Source: Anaerolineales bacterium (GTDB lineage: Bacteria; Chloroflexota; Anaerolineae; Anaerolineales; E44-bin32). From it: 10,504 nt of DNA. The stretch covers positions 3,436 to 13,939 of the forward strand of contig WVZH01000087.1 in the NCBI GenBank assembly GCA_011772595.1. The letters are read 5' to 3'. Under the pieces are notes generated by a model. The model ran no database searches. It saw only the letters and a list, made by a program, of their open reading frames with translations, and was not told where the DNA came from. Within the stretch, counting starts at the first letter, position 1. The number at the start of each line of letters is the position of its first letter. The translations under genes were made by a program, and so were the position numbers. This document shows, in pieces, positions 1-7,278 of the stretch.

Positions 1-251
1 ATGCGGGTCTGGGAAAGGAAGGCGGCGTTCTCCATATACCCCTGGAGTACGGCAGGATCGGAGTCATCCTCCATCAGCTCCACCAAGTTGGGAGGGAGTA
101 AATTAATCGCTCTCTGAAGGTATTCATCTTCAAGCCCCGAGTAATAGGTCCTCAAGAGAAGCAGGAGGACAATCCCCAGGATGATGACACTGAGCCCTGT
201 GATCCCCAGGAAGTTAAGCGGCAGACGCCAGCGCAGCGATCTTGTTCTCAT
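1..251 (-). CDS. Membrane sensor protein N-terminus, probable histidine kinase (partial)
   Basis: This minus-strand reading frame is open from an ATG at 251 to the window edge and gives 83 residues. The start is supported by a strong AGGAGGG ribosome binding site a few bases upstream. The N-terminus is basic (MRTRSLRWRLP), followed by a long hydrophobic segment at about residues 12-33, and then a polar, acidic stretch that would face outward. This is the usual beginning of a two-component sensor kinase. The kinase core lies outside the window, so the assignment rests on topology plus context: a response regulator without an adjacent kinase lies at the head of the same-strand gene block. It could instead be another single-pass sensor or an additional transporter component. 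Role as partner of the regulator at 5392-6090 is inference. Confidence 0.6.
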   Translation of the reverse strand, partial: MRTRSLRWRLPLNFLGITGLSVIILGIVLLLLLRTYYSGLEDEYLQRAINLLPPNLVELMEDDSDPAVLQGYMENAAFLSQTR

Positions 252-416
252 CTCCACCCTCCTCGCACCCGCACATCGTCAGCAGGGAAACTCGCTTATG
301 GATCGCGATTTAACCAGACTTTACACCTCAGTGGCGCGCATGGGAAGGCTGAGTATTTCGAGCGCGCAGGATTGAACGCAGTTTGCCCACATTCCCAGAT
401 CGGTTCCCAGCTGGTG

Positions 417-995
417 CTAATTAATCGGACCCGAGGGAAGCACAATCTTGGTGTGCGTGTTGTATTTCAATACAACGGCTACAATGCGATCCCCCCGTTT
501 CTCACCCCAGACGGTGATGAGATGGGATTCCCCGATCTCCTTCGGCGATCCTGCAGCTACCACCTCGTGAATCACTCCATCGACCGGCGGGCCGGAAGGT
601 AGGACTTCATACACGATGGTATCCCCCGTCACCACCACCTCAATCATCGGACCAAACTCTACCGTCATCTGCTCCACGATTTGATCGAGGGGCGGCAGCT
701 GCCTCACGAAGATGCTGTTGTCCTGTACATGGTCGACGATCCCTTGAATGGAGGGTTCGTACAATGGCAACCCCTCCGCCTCTTCCAATTGGTTGACCAC
801 CACCCCGGCGGCCATATCAACGATCGTGGATGATCCGCCAGCCGGATCCCCTCCAGCAAGCTGCCGTCCCGGGACGCATGCTCCTACAACGACGACGACC
901 AGCAAGAGACCAACGAGCAAGCGCGTCCGTCTTTGCCCAACCCTCGCCTCTACACCACCGATCAGTGCCTTTTCTCTTTGATTTGTCTCTTCCAT
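417..995 (-). CDS. Predicted lipoprotein or membrane-anchored protein, paralogue of the next gene
   Basis: This 192-residue protein starts at an ATG preceded by GGGGAGG at a 6-nt spacing. A basic stretch (QRRTR) leads into a hydrophobic run at about residues 25-39 ending in VVGAC, which resembles a lipobox with Cys40 as the lipidated residue, so the rest would be extracytoplasmic. The C-terminal two thirds has a beta-rich pattern: a GIVDHVQDNSIFV strand pair, DTIVYEV, and a final ITVWGEKRGDRIVAVVLKY. That pattern resembles the small OB-like DUF5666 type of domain. It is clearly a paralogue of the protein at 1054-1629, sharing DNS(I/L)F, DT(I/L)VY and the VWGE(K/L)RG(D/E)R(I/L)VA stretch. Placement between the transporter and the sensor suggests a role at the cell surface with the exporter, but no function is established. 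Confidence 0.75.
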   Translation of the reverse strand: MEETNQREKALIGGVEARVGQRRTRLLVGLLLVVVVVGACVPGRQLAGGDPAGGSSTIVDMAAGVVVNQLEEAEGLPLYEPSIQGIVDHVQDNSIFVRQLPPLDQIVEQMTVEFGPMIEVVVTGDTIVYEVLPSGPPVDGVIHEVVAAGSPKEIGESHLITVWGEKRGDRIVAVVLKYNTHTKIVLPSGPIN

Positions 996-1053
996 TTGCA
1001 GCCTCCCCTATTTGATTTCATATCCAAGCTTTCACTTTCATCCGATATAGGAT

Positions 1054-1629
1054 TCAATTTCTGAAGTACTGGAGCACATCGGCCACCAGCCGCTCGCCCC
1101 GCAACTCCCCCCAGACGATCAGCGTGTTGCCTTGCCCAATCTCTTCGATCGATCCTGGCGCCACCTTCTGCTGGAGGGATCCACCGCCAGGCGACCCGGA
1201 AAAGTCGGTCACGTCCTTGTACACCAGTGTGTCCTTGGTCACCAAGACCTCCACCACAGGCCACTCATCCACCGAGTCCAAATGCACAACGCCGGTCACA
1301 GGAAACTGGCTGATGAAGAGGCTGTTGTCCTCGCGGTGATGAAGCGGCCCTTGCGCCGCTGGTTCTTCATCTGGCAGTCGCGCATCTTGCTCCAACATTA
1401 CGCCCATCCCCACTGCCTGGTCCCCTTCCTGGGAGACGATGAATTTCGTTTCCTGGGATCCCCCAACCATGGGATCCTCCCCAAGCAGACGCCCAGCAGT
1501 GAAGGCGGCGGCGATAAATAAGGCGGACAAAAAGCCCAATATCAAGACCTTCTTCATCCCTCCTCTCGGCGCACTTTCCATCCCTTTCCCATTTTCACCA
1601 GCCTCATCCTTCTCTCCAACTATGATCAT
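1054..1629 (-). CDS. Predicted membrane-anchored secreted protein, paralogue of the gene at 417-995
   Basis: The frame is open upstream to an ATG at 1674, but the ATG at 1629 is preferred because AAAGGAG sits 7 nt upstream. That gives 191 residues, nearly the same length as the paralogue. Residues 1-25 are polar, and residues 26-49 (KKVLILGFLSALFIAAAF...) form one membrane anchor or uncleaved signal. Unlike the paralogue there is no lipobox cysteine. The outer part contains the same succession of short strands: EDNSLFISQ, EVLVTKDTLVY, and then GSIEEIGQGNTLIVWGE followed by RGERLVADVLQYF. A proline- and glycine-rich insert (DFSGSPGGG) separates the middle and last blocks. The gene follows the permease by about 70 bp on the same strand, so cotranscription is likely. 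Function is unknown; resemblance to DUF5666-like beta domains is by pattern only. Confidence 0.75.
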   Translation of the reverse strand: MIIVGEKDEAGENGKGMESAPRGGMKKVLILGFLSALFIAAAFTAGRLLGEDPMVGGSQETKFIVSQEGDQAVGMGVMLEQDARLPDEEPAAQGPLHHREDNSLFISQFPVTGVVHLDSVDEWPVVEVLVTKDTLVYKDVTDFSGSPGGGSLQQKVAPGSIEEIGQGNTLIVWGELRGERLVADVLQYFRN

Positions 1630-1699
1630 TTCGTTTCTCCTTTCTTGATATCGTGCGGATTTACTCAACTTCACCCAATCATGAGATCAACGCAAAACC

Positions 1700-2995
1700 T
1701 CATACATGACGCAGCGCCTCAATGGGATCCAGTTGCGAGGCTTGGATCGCCGGATAGAGGCCAAAAATCACCCCCGTGAACATAGCCACGCCAAAGGAGA
1801 GCGGGATGCTCAGGGGGTCGAGCAGGGCTATGCCATCATGAAAGGAAGCCAGCGCCGGGATAAGCAGGATCCCCAAGGCGATTCCCAAGACCCCGCTGAT
1901 CGAACTCAGGAGTATGGCTTCAATCAGGAATTGAAAGACCACATCCACCCGCTTGGCTCCCACAGCCCTGCGGACGCCGATCTCCCGCGTCCTCTCCGTG
2001 ACGCTCACCAGCATGACGTTCATGATGCCGATCCCGCCCACCACCAGTGAAACGGCAGCCAGCGCCGTGAGGAGTACAGAGAAGGTGCGGGCCGCCTCCT
2101 GCTGAGCCCCCAGGAGCGCTTCCTTGGTGGTCAGATAAAAATCGTCCTCGAAATAGCCCTCTGCTGTCTCCTCGATCCCATGTCGTTCTCGGAGGAGCGA
2201 GCTGATCCCAGCCACAGCATCGTCCATCCTGGATTCATCGGTCACATGGGCTACGATCGTCACGGCAGGTTGCTCATCAAATAGCCCTTCAACCGTCGTA
2301 CTGACGGGCAGATAGATTCCATCGTTCAGCCCCGAATGATCGTGCTTTGATGAATCAGCCTGGACCATCTCCGAGAGCACGCCGATGACCTCACACGTCT
2401 TTCGGTTGACCAGGATCGTCTCCCCCAGTGGATCTACCCCTTCAAAGAGATCCTCCGCGGTCTGATAGCCTAGGACGCACACCTCCTCCCAGGAAAGGAC
2501 CTCAGCCGGCGTATAAAAGCGACCGTAGGCAAGAAAGGCCTCCGATCCAGGCTTTCCTTCCTCCTCCCAATCTGCGGGTTGAAGCTCTCCATTTGCTGCG
2601 ATCGAATCAAGATAAGTGGCAACAGTCCCCCGGATGGTGACGTTGGAGAGAGCGACACGTCCATTGCGCACGCGACCGGTGCTGTAGACGGTCATCTCCA
2701 CCCGATCGACGAGCTCCAGCGTTGAAGCCAGGACAAGCCCATCGTCATAACTCACAATCTGCCCCACCGGTACGCTTTCCCCCTGCTCAAGCTTGAAATT
2801 GGTGGTGATCTGAACCTGGTCGGAGCCCAAGAATCGAAATCTGGCCTCCACCGCCGCACGGGCCCCATTTCCCAATGCCAGCGTGGCGATGACCGAAGCC
2901 ACCCCTATGATGATCCCCAACGAGGTGAGAGCAGCCCGCATCTGATTGGCGATGATCCCGCCCCACGCTGTTTTGAAGAGATTAGTTAACCCCAT
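1700..2995 (-). CDS. ABC transporter permease, MacB/FtsX family
   Basis: The 431-residue protein has the MacB topology: one transmembrane helix near the N-terminus (about residues 22-42), a large extracytoplasmic domain (about 45-300), and three C-terminal helices (about 307-330, 356-380 and 390-412). The diagnostic FtsX-type signature ERTREIGVRRAVGAK lies between the second and third helices, and the C-terminus ends LDPIEALRHV, as is typical of the family. A longer frame starts at 3025, but the ATG at 2995 has AGGAGG 6 nt upstream and gives only a 14-bp overlap with the ATPase gene, so it is chosen. In this family the permease uses ATPase-driven conformational change to move substrates already outside the membrane (mechanotransmission). 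The substrate is unknown; macrolides, peptides and lipoproteins are all known cargo of relatives. Confidence 0.93.
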   Translation of the reverse strand: MGLTNLFKTAWGGIIANQMRAALTSLGIIIGVASVIATLALGNGARAAVEARFRFLGSDQVQITTNFKLEQGESVPVGQIVSYDDGLVLASTLELVDRVEMTVYSTGRVRNGRVALSNVTIRGTVATYLDSIAANGELQPADWEEEGKPGSEAFLAYGRFYTPAEVLSWEEVCVLGYQTAEDLFEGVDPLGETILVNRKTCEVIGVLSEMVQADSSKHDHSGLNDGIYLPVSTTVEGLFDEQPAVTIVAHVTDESRMDDAVAGISSLLRERHGIEETAEGYFEDDFYLTTKEALLGAQQEAARTFSVLLTALAAVSLVVGGIGIMNVMLVSVTERTREIGVRRAVGAKRVDVVFQFLIEAILLSSISGVLGIALGILLIPALASFHDGIALLDPLSIPLSFGVAMFTGVIFGLYPAIQASQLDPIEALRHV

Positions 2996-3710
2996 CGCCA
3001 GCCTCCTGGCCGATGATCTGGCCATCGCGCAGCGAAATCACCCGTTCCGCATAGGAGCTTGCGTGTTCGCTGTGCGTCACCATCAGGATCGTGCGCCCCT
3101 CCCTATGCAGACTGGCCAGTAAGCCTAGAATCTCCTCCCCGGTGACGCTGTCAAGGTTACCTGTAGGCTCATCCGCCAGGATCAGCGCTGGATCTGTCAC
3201 CAGGGCGCGGGCAATAGCCACCCGCTGCCGCTCCCCTCCCGATAACTCCGCCGGGCGATGGCGAAGGCGCTTTTCAAGACCGACCCTTACCAAGGCCGCC
3301 TCGGCCTTCCTGCCAGCACCATTCACGCCAGCCCGGTACAGCAGTGGTAGCGTCACGTTCTCCAGGGCATCCAGGCGGGGAAGCAGGTTGAAATCCTGAA
3401 AGATGATCCCCACCCTCTCGTTGCGGACGAGGGCACGCTCATCGTCTGAAAGGCTTTTAACGTCCCGACCCTCCAGACGGTACAATCCCTGAGTGGGGGT
3501 GTCCAAGCAGCTCAGCAGGTGAAGCAATGTCGATTTGCCGCTTCCCGACTGCCCCATCAGCGCTACGAACTCCCCCGCTCTAACCCGCAGGCTCACCCCA
3601 CGTAAGGCGTTCACCGTTATCGAGCCCATCTGGTAGACCTTGGTGACCCCCTGCATTTCGATGACAATAAGTTCGTTAGAAGATAAAGTACGGGTGTCCA
3701 TGACGCTCAT
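2982..3710 (-). CDS. ABC transporter ATP-binding protein, MacB/LolD type
   Basis: The 242-residue protein is a complete nucleotide-binding subunit. Walker A is GQSGSGKST (residues 53-61), the Q-loop glutamine is in FQDFNLL (Gln105), the signature is LSGGERQ (from residue 146), Walker B is LILADEP (from 176), and the switch histidine is in VTHS (His213). Length and the [19 protein letters not shown] segment match the MacB/LolD/FtsE-like exporter group. The start ATG overlaps the stop of the adaptor gene as ATGA, and AGGTGA lies 7 nt upstream. A second in-frame ATG three codons in is possible. It drives the permease encoded next. The tight overlaps on both sides indicate translational coupling and fixed stoichiometry. 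Confidence 0.95.
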   Translation of the reverse strand: MSVMDTRTLSSNELIVIEMQGVTKVYQMGSITVNALRGVSLRVRAGEFVALMGQSGSGKSTLLHLLSCLDTPTQGLYRLEGRDVKSLSDDERALVRNERVGIIFQDFNLLPRLDALENVTLPLLYRAGVNGAGRKAEAALVRVGLEKRLRHRPAELSGGERQRVAIARALVTDPALILADEPTGNLDSVTGEEILGLLASLHREGRTILMVTHSEHASSYAERVISLRDGQIIGQEAGDGVN

Positions 3711-5098
3711 TCCCCGATCACCTGATCGCCTTCGTTCAACCCGGCGAGAATCTCGACGTAGGAATCGCCTCGAAGCCCGACACGCACCGTTCGTTCGTGG
3801 CGAGAGCCGTTCTCCCAGATCCCCACCTCGGCGGTCCCATCCGAACGCGCTCGCACGAGAGATTTCGGTAAGCGGAGCACGTCTTCCCGGAGCGCGGTGA
3901 TGATGGATGCGTCCACGGTCATCCCCGGCGCCAAGCCGTCCGGTAAATCCTCAATGGAGATGTACACCGCGTAGAGCGGACGGTCACCCGAGAGCCGCTG
4001 GGGGACAACCCGCTCGACCACCCCTTCGCCCTCCACATCCGGCCTGGCGTCGAAGTAGAGAACCACGCTCTGCCCGACCTGGACCTGGGGTAAATCCTCC
4101 TCGATCACCGTCACTTCTACCTCCAGGGAGTGCAAGTTTATTAGAAAGATGAATTTCGCATCCGGGGCGACGACGTCACCAGCCATGGCTTGAACCCGCA
4201 GGATGACACCATTGAAGGGGGCGAAGAGCTCCCTGGCGGCTAGGTCGGCTTCCGCATTGGCCAAGCGTACCTCCGCCTGACTTACACGCGCCTCAGCCTT
4301 TCCAAGTTCGTATGGGTCGGGCCCATCCTTCACTCTTTCCCACCTGCGCTCCGCAGCTGCCACGTGCGCTTCTGCGATGGCTACCTCGGCATCAAGGATC
4401 ACCTGTTGGATCTGTGTAGGGTGACCCAGATACCAATTCAGGGTGGCGATCGCATGATTCAGCCTCTTGCGGGCCTCGGCTAGCTTCAATTTCGCCCTTG
4501 CCCGAGCTGGATGATCCTCAGGCTTGCCGGATTGGGCGTTATATTTAGCTTCTCTCCTGCCCACTTCCAGTTTTGCGAGCACCAGGGCGGCTTCGGCCTC
4601 TGCGATAGTCTCAGCGCTTGCCCGATTGCCCTCTTGCAGCACCAGGTTGCGATATTCGGCTTGTCTGAGCGCCTCCTGGGCTTTGGCCTCCTCCAACTGA
4701 GCTTGTGCGGTGACCATAGGGGCGTTATCCAGCAGGTCTTGCAGGGCGAGCTGCGCGGCGGCCAGTTCGGCTTTTGCATCCTCTACCGCCTGGAGTAGTT
4801 CGTCTCCATCCCCCAAGGTAGCCAGCAGTTGGCCCGCATGGACCATGTCCCCAGGCCGGACGAGCACATCCCCCAGAGAACCACCGACCCCCATCCCCAG
4901 GTTGGCTTCTTCAGAAGCCTCCAGCTTTCCGGGGGCGTTCACCGATTGGACCACATCCCCAATCGAGACCGGCACCGTCGCCGGTGCGACAGGGGTGGGA
5001 TCAGCTCGTGGTTGGGCGCTTTGATAACCGAGGAGGCCCATCCCCGTCACGCCTAAAAGGCCGAAAACCAAGATAATGTTGCGTAGTGGAAGTCTCAC
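3707..5098 (-). CDS. HlyD/MacA-type periplasmic adaptor (membrane fusion protein)
   Basis: The 463-residue protein starts at GTG with AGGAGG 5 nt upstream. Residues 7-25 form an N-terminal membrane anchor. Residues 55-100 form the first half of a biotinyl-lipoyl-like domain (VRPGDMVHAGQLLATLGDGD). About 100-290 is an unusually long alanine- and glutamate-rich coiled coil, with a break around 183-262 (YLGHPTQI, VKDGPDP). Residues 292-320 complete the lipoyl half (FAPFNGVILRVQAMAGDVV). About 325-400 is the beta-barrel domain, and the rest is the membrane-proximal domain. It would link the ABC permease to outer layers or present substrate to it. It is translationally coupled to the ATPase gene through ATGA. 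The WYLGHP and KDGPDP style of the hairpin is common in Chloroflexota adaptors (from memory, not searched). Confidence 0.92.
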   Translation of the reverse strand: MRLPLRNIILVFGLLGVTGMGLLGYQSAQPRADPTPVAPATVPVSIGDVVQSVNAPGKLEASEEANLGMGVGGSLGDVLVRPGDMVHAGQLLATLGDGDELLQAVEDAKAELAAAQLALQDLLDNAPMVTAQAQLEEAKAQEALRQAEYRNLVLQEGNRASAETIAEAEAALVLAKLEVGRREAKYNAQSGKPEDHPARARAKLKLAEARKRLNHAIATLNWYLGHPTQIQQVILDAEVAIAEAHVAAAERRWERVKDGPDPYELGKAEARVSQAEVRLANAEADLAARELFAPFNGVILRVQAMAGDVVAPDAKFIFLINLHSLEVEVTVIEEDLPQVQVGQSVVLYFDARPDVEGEGVVERVVPQRLSGDRPLYAVYISIEDLPDGLAPGMTVDASIITALREDVLRLPKSLVRARSDGTAEVGIWENGSRHERTVRVGLRGDSYVEILAGLNEGDQVIGE

Positions 5099-5206
5099 AA
5101 CTGCCTCCTGTAGATCGAATGACCACAGGATGCCAGCTCAGGGTTTCAATTCGGTTTCTAGTGGATTACAGTTTTGAAATCTTGCGATAAGGACTGGAAG
5201 TGGAGG

Positions 5207-5233
5207 AACGTCGTTCAGCACGTGAACGACGTT
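5207..5233. repeat. Perfect 11-bp inverted repeat between regulator and transporter genes
   Basis: AACGTCGTTCA at 5207-5217 and its exact reverse complement at 5223-5233 are separated by five bases (GCACG). It lies about 110 bp upstream of the adaptor start and about 160 bp after the response-regulator stop. No T-run follows on either strand, so a classical intrinsic terminator is unlikely. An operator for the transporter operon or an mRNA-stabilising hairpin are both possible. The rest of the 5099-5391 gap holds only weaker hairpins and no convincing gene. Confidence 0.6.
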
Positions 5234-5333
5234 TAAATGGGATCCTGATCCAAAGGCCTAGCAAAGATCCGAGCGGTGCGGAATACCCGATTCTGGCAAT
5301 CTAACAGGCCGGGCTCCCACGCCCGTAACTCCT

Positions 5334-5351
5334 GGCGGCATGTGAGCCGCC
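5334..5351. repeat. Short GC-rich hairpin downstream of the response-regulator gene
   Basis: GGCGGC at 5334-5339 pairs with GCCGCC at 5346-5351 across a six-base loop, about 40 bp beyond the regulator stop on the minus strand. On that strand it is not followed by a U-run, so termination is uncertain. It may mark the 3' end of the regulator transcript. Confidence 0.3.
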
Positions 5352-5391
5352 TCTGTTTCTATAGGTGAGAAGATCCGGAAATACACTTCCG

Positions 5392-6090
5392 TCAATCTGC
5401 CAGCCGGTAGCCAATCCCAGGCACGGTGAGGATCAATGTGGGTTTGCTCGGGTCGAGTTCCACTTTCTCCCGCAAGCGACGGATGTTCACGTTGACCGTG
5501 GAATCGCTTTCCACATCGGCATTGTACCCCCACACCGACTCGAGGATCTGCGCCCGGGTCAACACCTGACCTCGATTCTGGGCCAGGTAGACCAGCAATC
5601 GGAATTCTGTGGGGGAGAGATTGAGGATCACATCCCCACGGCGGACCAGGCCACGTGCCCGATCGATGACTAGATCTTCGATGTAAACCAGATCCGCGTC
5701 GGCCTCGGACAATTCCCCGTAGGCACGGCGGAGTAAAGCCCTGATGCGTGACAGCAGCTCACGCAGGCCATAAGGTTTGGTCACGTAGTCATCGGCGCCC
5801 ATTTCCAAACCGAGAACTTTGTCCATTTCCTCGCCGTGCACCGTGAGCATGAGGATGGGTTGGCGCAGCTTCATCTGTCGCAGACGCCGGCATACGTCAA
5901 AGCCGGAACCGTCCGGCAACCTCACATCGAGGATGATCAGATCGGCGCCACGCTCGAGAGCATGGGTGATTCCCGCTTCACCGGTGGTCTCCCACGAAAC
6001 ATTGTATCCCTCTCGTTGCAATCCGTCGTGGAGGCTTTGTCCAACTGCTGGGTCATCTTCGACTAATAGAATGCGGTTGGGTTGGCGCAT
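5392..6090 (-). CDS. Two-component response regulator, OmpR/PhoB family
   Basis: The 232-residue protein has a complete receiver domain at residues 5-120. It contains the acidic pocket EDD (residues 11-13), the phospho-acceptor Asp55 in LIILDVRLPD, Thr83, and Lys105 in VTKPYG. Residues 130-232 form a winged-helix DNA-binding domain ending VPGIGYRLAD, with the recognition region WGYNADVESDSTVNVNIRRLR. Both length and architecture are standard. The ATG at 6090 has only a weak AAGGA-like site upstream. No kinase is adjacent; the likely partner is the truncated sensor at 1-251, on the far side of the transporter genes. By analogy with similar loci it probably controls the transporter operon, possibly through the 5207-5233 inverted repeat. 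Its DNA target is not demonstrable here. Confidence 0.95.
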   Translation of the reverse strand: MRQPNRILLVEDDPAVGQSLHDGLQREGYNVSWETTGEAGITHALERGADLIILDVRLPDGSGFDVCRRLRQMKLRQPILMLTVHGEEMDKVLGLEMGADDYVTKPYGLRELLSRIRALLRRAYGELSEADADLVYIEDLVIDRARGLVRRGDVILNLSPTEFRLLVYLAQNRGQVLTRAQILESVWGYNADVESDSTVNVNIRRLREKVELDPSKPTLILTVPGIGYRLAD

Positions 6091-6119
6091 CGTATCCTTG
6101 CTTCCTTTGCATCATAACT

Positions 6120-6147
6120 ATTTTATAGGATCTGTTCACGAAGCCAA
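6120..6147 (-). promoter_or_regulatory. Candidate sigma70-type promoter for the response regulator
   Basis: Reading the minus strand, TTGGCT (6147-6142) and TAAAAT (6125-6120) are separated by 16 bases, about 30 bp upstream of the regulator ATG. The match to TTGACA/TATAAT is partial, and an overlapping TATAAA could serve as the -10 instead. This is the best promoter-like pair between the cassette and the regulator. Confidence 0.35.
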
Positions 6148-6242
6148 GCGGATCCCGTCGTCTAAAACTCATTCATCGACTCTGATGCCAATTGTTCAAT
6201 ACCGCAGGCCAGGTTTCCATTCTTGAATCGATGTTAACTAGT

Positions 6243-6270
6243 CTAGGGGCGCAATGAATTGTGCCCCTAG
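6243..6270. repeat. 28-bp palindromic repeat
   Basis: CTAGGGGCGCAAT at 6243-6255 pairs with ATTGTGCCCCTAG at 6258-6270, giving a 13-bp stem with one G/T pair and a two-base centre. There is no T-run on either side. Short palindromes of the TAGGGGCG...CGCCCCTA type are scattered through many bacterial genomes as REP-like elements, and this looks like one. It sits just outside the end of the putative integron cassette, between the cassette and the response-regulator promoter. Confidence 0.6.
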
Positions 6271-6285
6271 AATAAGCATTGGTCC

Positions 6286-6427
6286 ATCTAACGGCTGCGA
6301 GTTGCCTGCACTTGTGGCGCAGGCACAAGTGAGCGGCCGGGGATCGCCTCCTAACAGGCCACTCCATGAACGCGCATCTCTTGCTTGTGCGGCTGAATCC
6401 CCACTCCGCTCCCCAGAGTTGTTAGGC
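6286..6427 (-). repeat. attC-like recombination site at the 3' end of the hydrolase cassette
   Basis: On the minus strand the element begins GCCTAAC (6427-6421) and ends GTTAGAT (6292-6286), fitting the RYYYAAC and GTTRRRY core boxes of integron attC sites. Inside, GAGCGG/CCGCTC (6331-6336 with 6406-6411) and GGGGAT/ATCCCC (6339-6344 with 6397-6402) extend the stem. A side hairpin is made by CACTTGTG/CACAAGTG. Length is 142 bp, at the long end of the known range. The hydrolase stop codon TAA lies within the GCCTAAC box, as is common for cassette genes. Its last 21 bases before the core end match those of the site at 7279-7433 at 19 positions. An internal GTTAGGA could be a second, degenerate core. 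Confidence 0.6.
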
Positions 6428-7255
6428 CGCAGGTGTAAGTATCCGCTTATGCATAAAGCGATCTCCGGACAGCGGATCGTGGCTCGGCAGATATACTGTC
6501 GGCTCTGCCTCCGCATAGCGCAGGATCTTGTCCATTGTCCCAATTGCAACCTCTACGTTGGCGCTTACTCCGTCCGGGTGTCTTTCAAGCAAAAGCTCCT
6601 CAAAATAGCTCGTGTCCCCGGCAAGAAAGTAACTGATTCCGTCAACCTTCGCTATTACAGAGACATGATTAGGAGTATGCCCCGGTGTTGGGACAATGAC
6701 CACGTCGCCAGCATTCGTCACGGCATAGCTTTCTTCGAAGGGGCCAAAGGCCTTGGGCTCGAATTGAATAAAAGATGGAGCGAACCACTCCGGCCAGCGG
6801 TTCGGTAGGTATCCCTGCAGCATTCCAGCAAGACCCTGGGCACTCTGGTACTCATCCGCAGAGACGAGAAACTCGCTATTGGGAAAATGAGACGTTCCCC
6901 CAGCATGGTCGGTGTGGAAATGAGACAGGATGACCTTCCGTGCTGCTTCTGGGTTTAGACCAGAAGCTCGCATTTGAGGCCCTATCTCTTCCTCAGGTTT
7001 GACGTTCATGCGCACTGCAAGCCTGAAGTATGGTTGCCATCGGGGAAAGTAACCAGATTCCGACGTCCGAGCAGTCTCACCTGTATCGACAACGATCATG
7101 CCTTCAGCGTGTTCAATCACCCATGCATTAATCGGGAGCCAATCCGTCCAGGCTCGACCAAAGAGAACCTTGCCAAAACCTCCGCGGCCTTCTCTGCGCG
7201 TTTGCGAAACCTTGACCTTGACGCTGCCCGTTTGGAAAAGATGTATTGTTGTCAA
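6422..7255 (-). CDS. Metallo-beta-lactamase-fold hydrolase, lactonase-like (AttM/AiiB-type)
   Basis: The 277-residue protein has the complete dinuclear metal site of the MBL superfamily: HFHTDH (His112, His114, Asp116, His117), His193 in PGHTPNH, Asp214 in AGDTS and His259 in LPSHDP. The N-terminal arrangement, with INAWVIEH and MIVVDTGE before the metal motif, and the length resemble the N-acyl-homoserine lactone lactonase and related lactonase-like group; the exact substrate cannot be read from sequence. No signal peptide is visible, so it should be cytoplasmic. The start is TTG at 7255, chosen because GGAGGT lies 6 nt upstream and the sequence MTTIHLFQTGSV matches the expected family start. 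The TAA stop lies inside the attC-like core box. It is a single gene bounded by repeats on both sides and is not part of the neighbouring operons, which suggests acquisition as a mobile cassette. Confidence 0.9.
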   Translation of the reverse strand: MTTIHLFQTGSVKVKVSQTRREGRGGFGKVLFGRAWTDWLPINAWVIEHAEGMIVVDTGETARTSESGYFPRWQPYFRLAVRMNVKPEEEIGPQMRASGLNPEAARKVILSHFHTDHAGGTSHFPNSEFLVSADEYQSAQGLAGMLQGYLPNRWPEWFAPSFIQFEPKAFGPFEESYAVTNAGDVVIVPTPGHTPNHVSVIAKVDGISYFLAGDTSYFEELLLERHPDGVSANVEVAIGTMDKILRYAEAEPTVYLPSHDPLSGDRFMHKRILTPAA

Positions 7256-7272
7256 AGGATTACCTCCATCAT
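7252..7272 (-). promoter_or_regulatory. Ribosome binding site and six-codon leader frame of the hydrolase gene
   Basis: GGAGGT (7267-7262) is 6 nt before the TTG start. A tiny frame ATG ATG GAG GTA ATC CTT TGA (7272-7252) encloses this site, and its TGA overlaps the TTG start by two bases. Such mini-frames can couple translation into a cassette gene that brings its own ribosome site. The Shine-Dalgarno call is solid; translation of the leader is speculative. Confidence 0.5.
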
Positions 7273-7278
7273 TTTGCT

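Noticed and set aside
2995..3025. Longer permease start at 3025
   Set aside because: It would overlap the ATPase gene by 44 bp without a ribosome site, whereas the ATG at 2995 has AGGAGG at ideal spacing.
5299..5345. ATCTAAC followed by AGGCCGGGC and a small hairpin, resembling another attC core site
   Set aside because: No matching GTTRRRY partner at a suitable distance, and it lacks the CAGGCARCTCG-type end shared by the two good sites. A shared CTAACAGGCC with 6351-6360 is probably chance.
5258..5533. 91-codon minus-strand frame overlapping the end of the response regulator
   Set aside because: Most of it overlaps the regulator in another frame, there is no supporting ribosome site, and the composition is not protein-like.
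6254..6808. 184-codon open frame on the plus strand
   Set aside because: It runs antisense through the attC-like site and the 3' half of the hydrolase gene, has no ribosome site or recognisable motif, and is explained as a shadow of the real gene.
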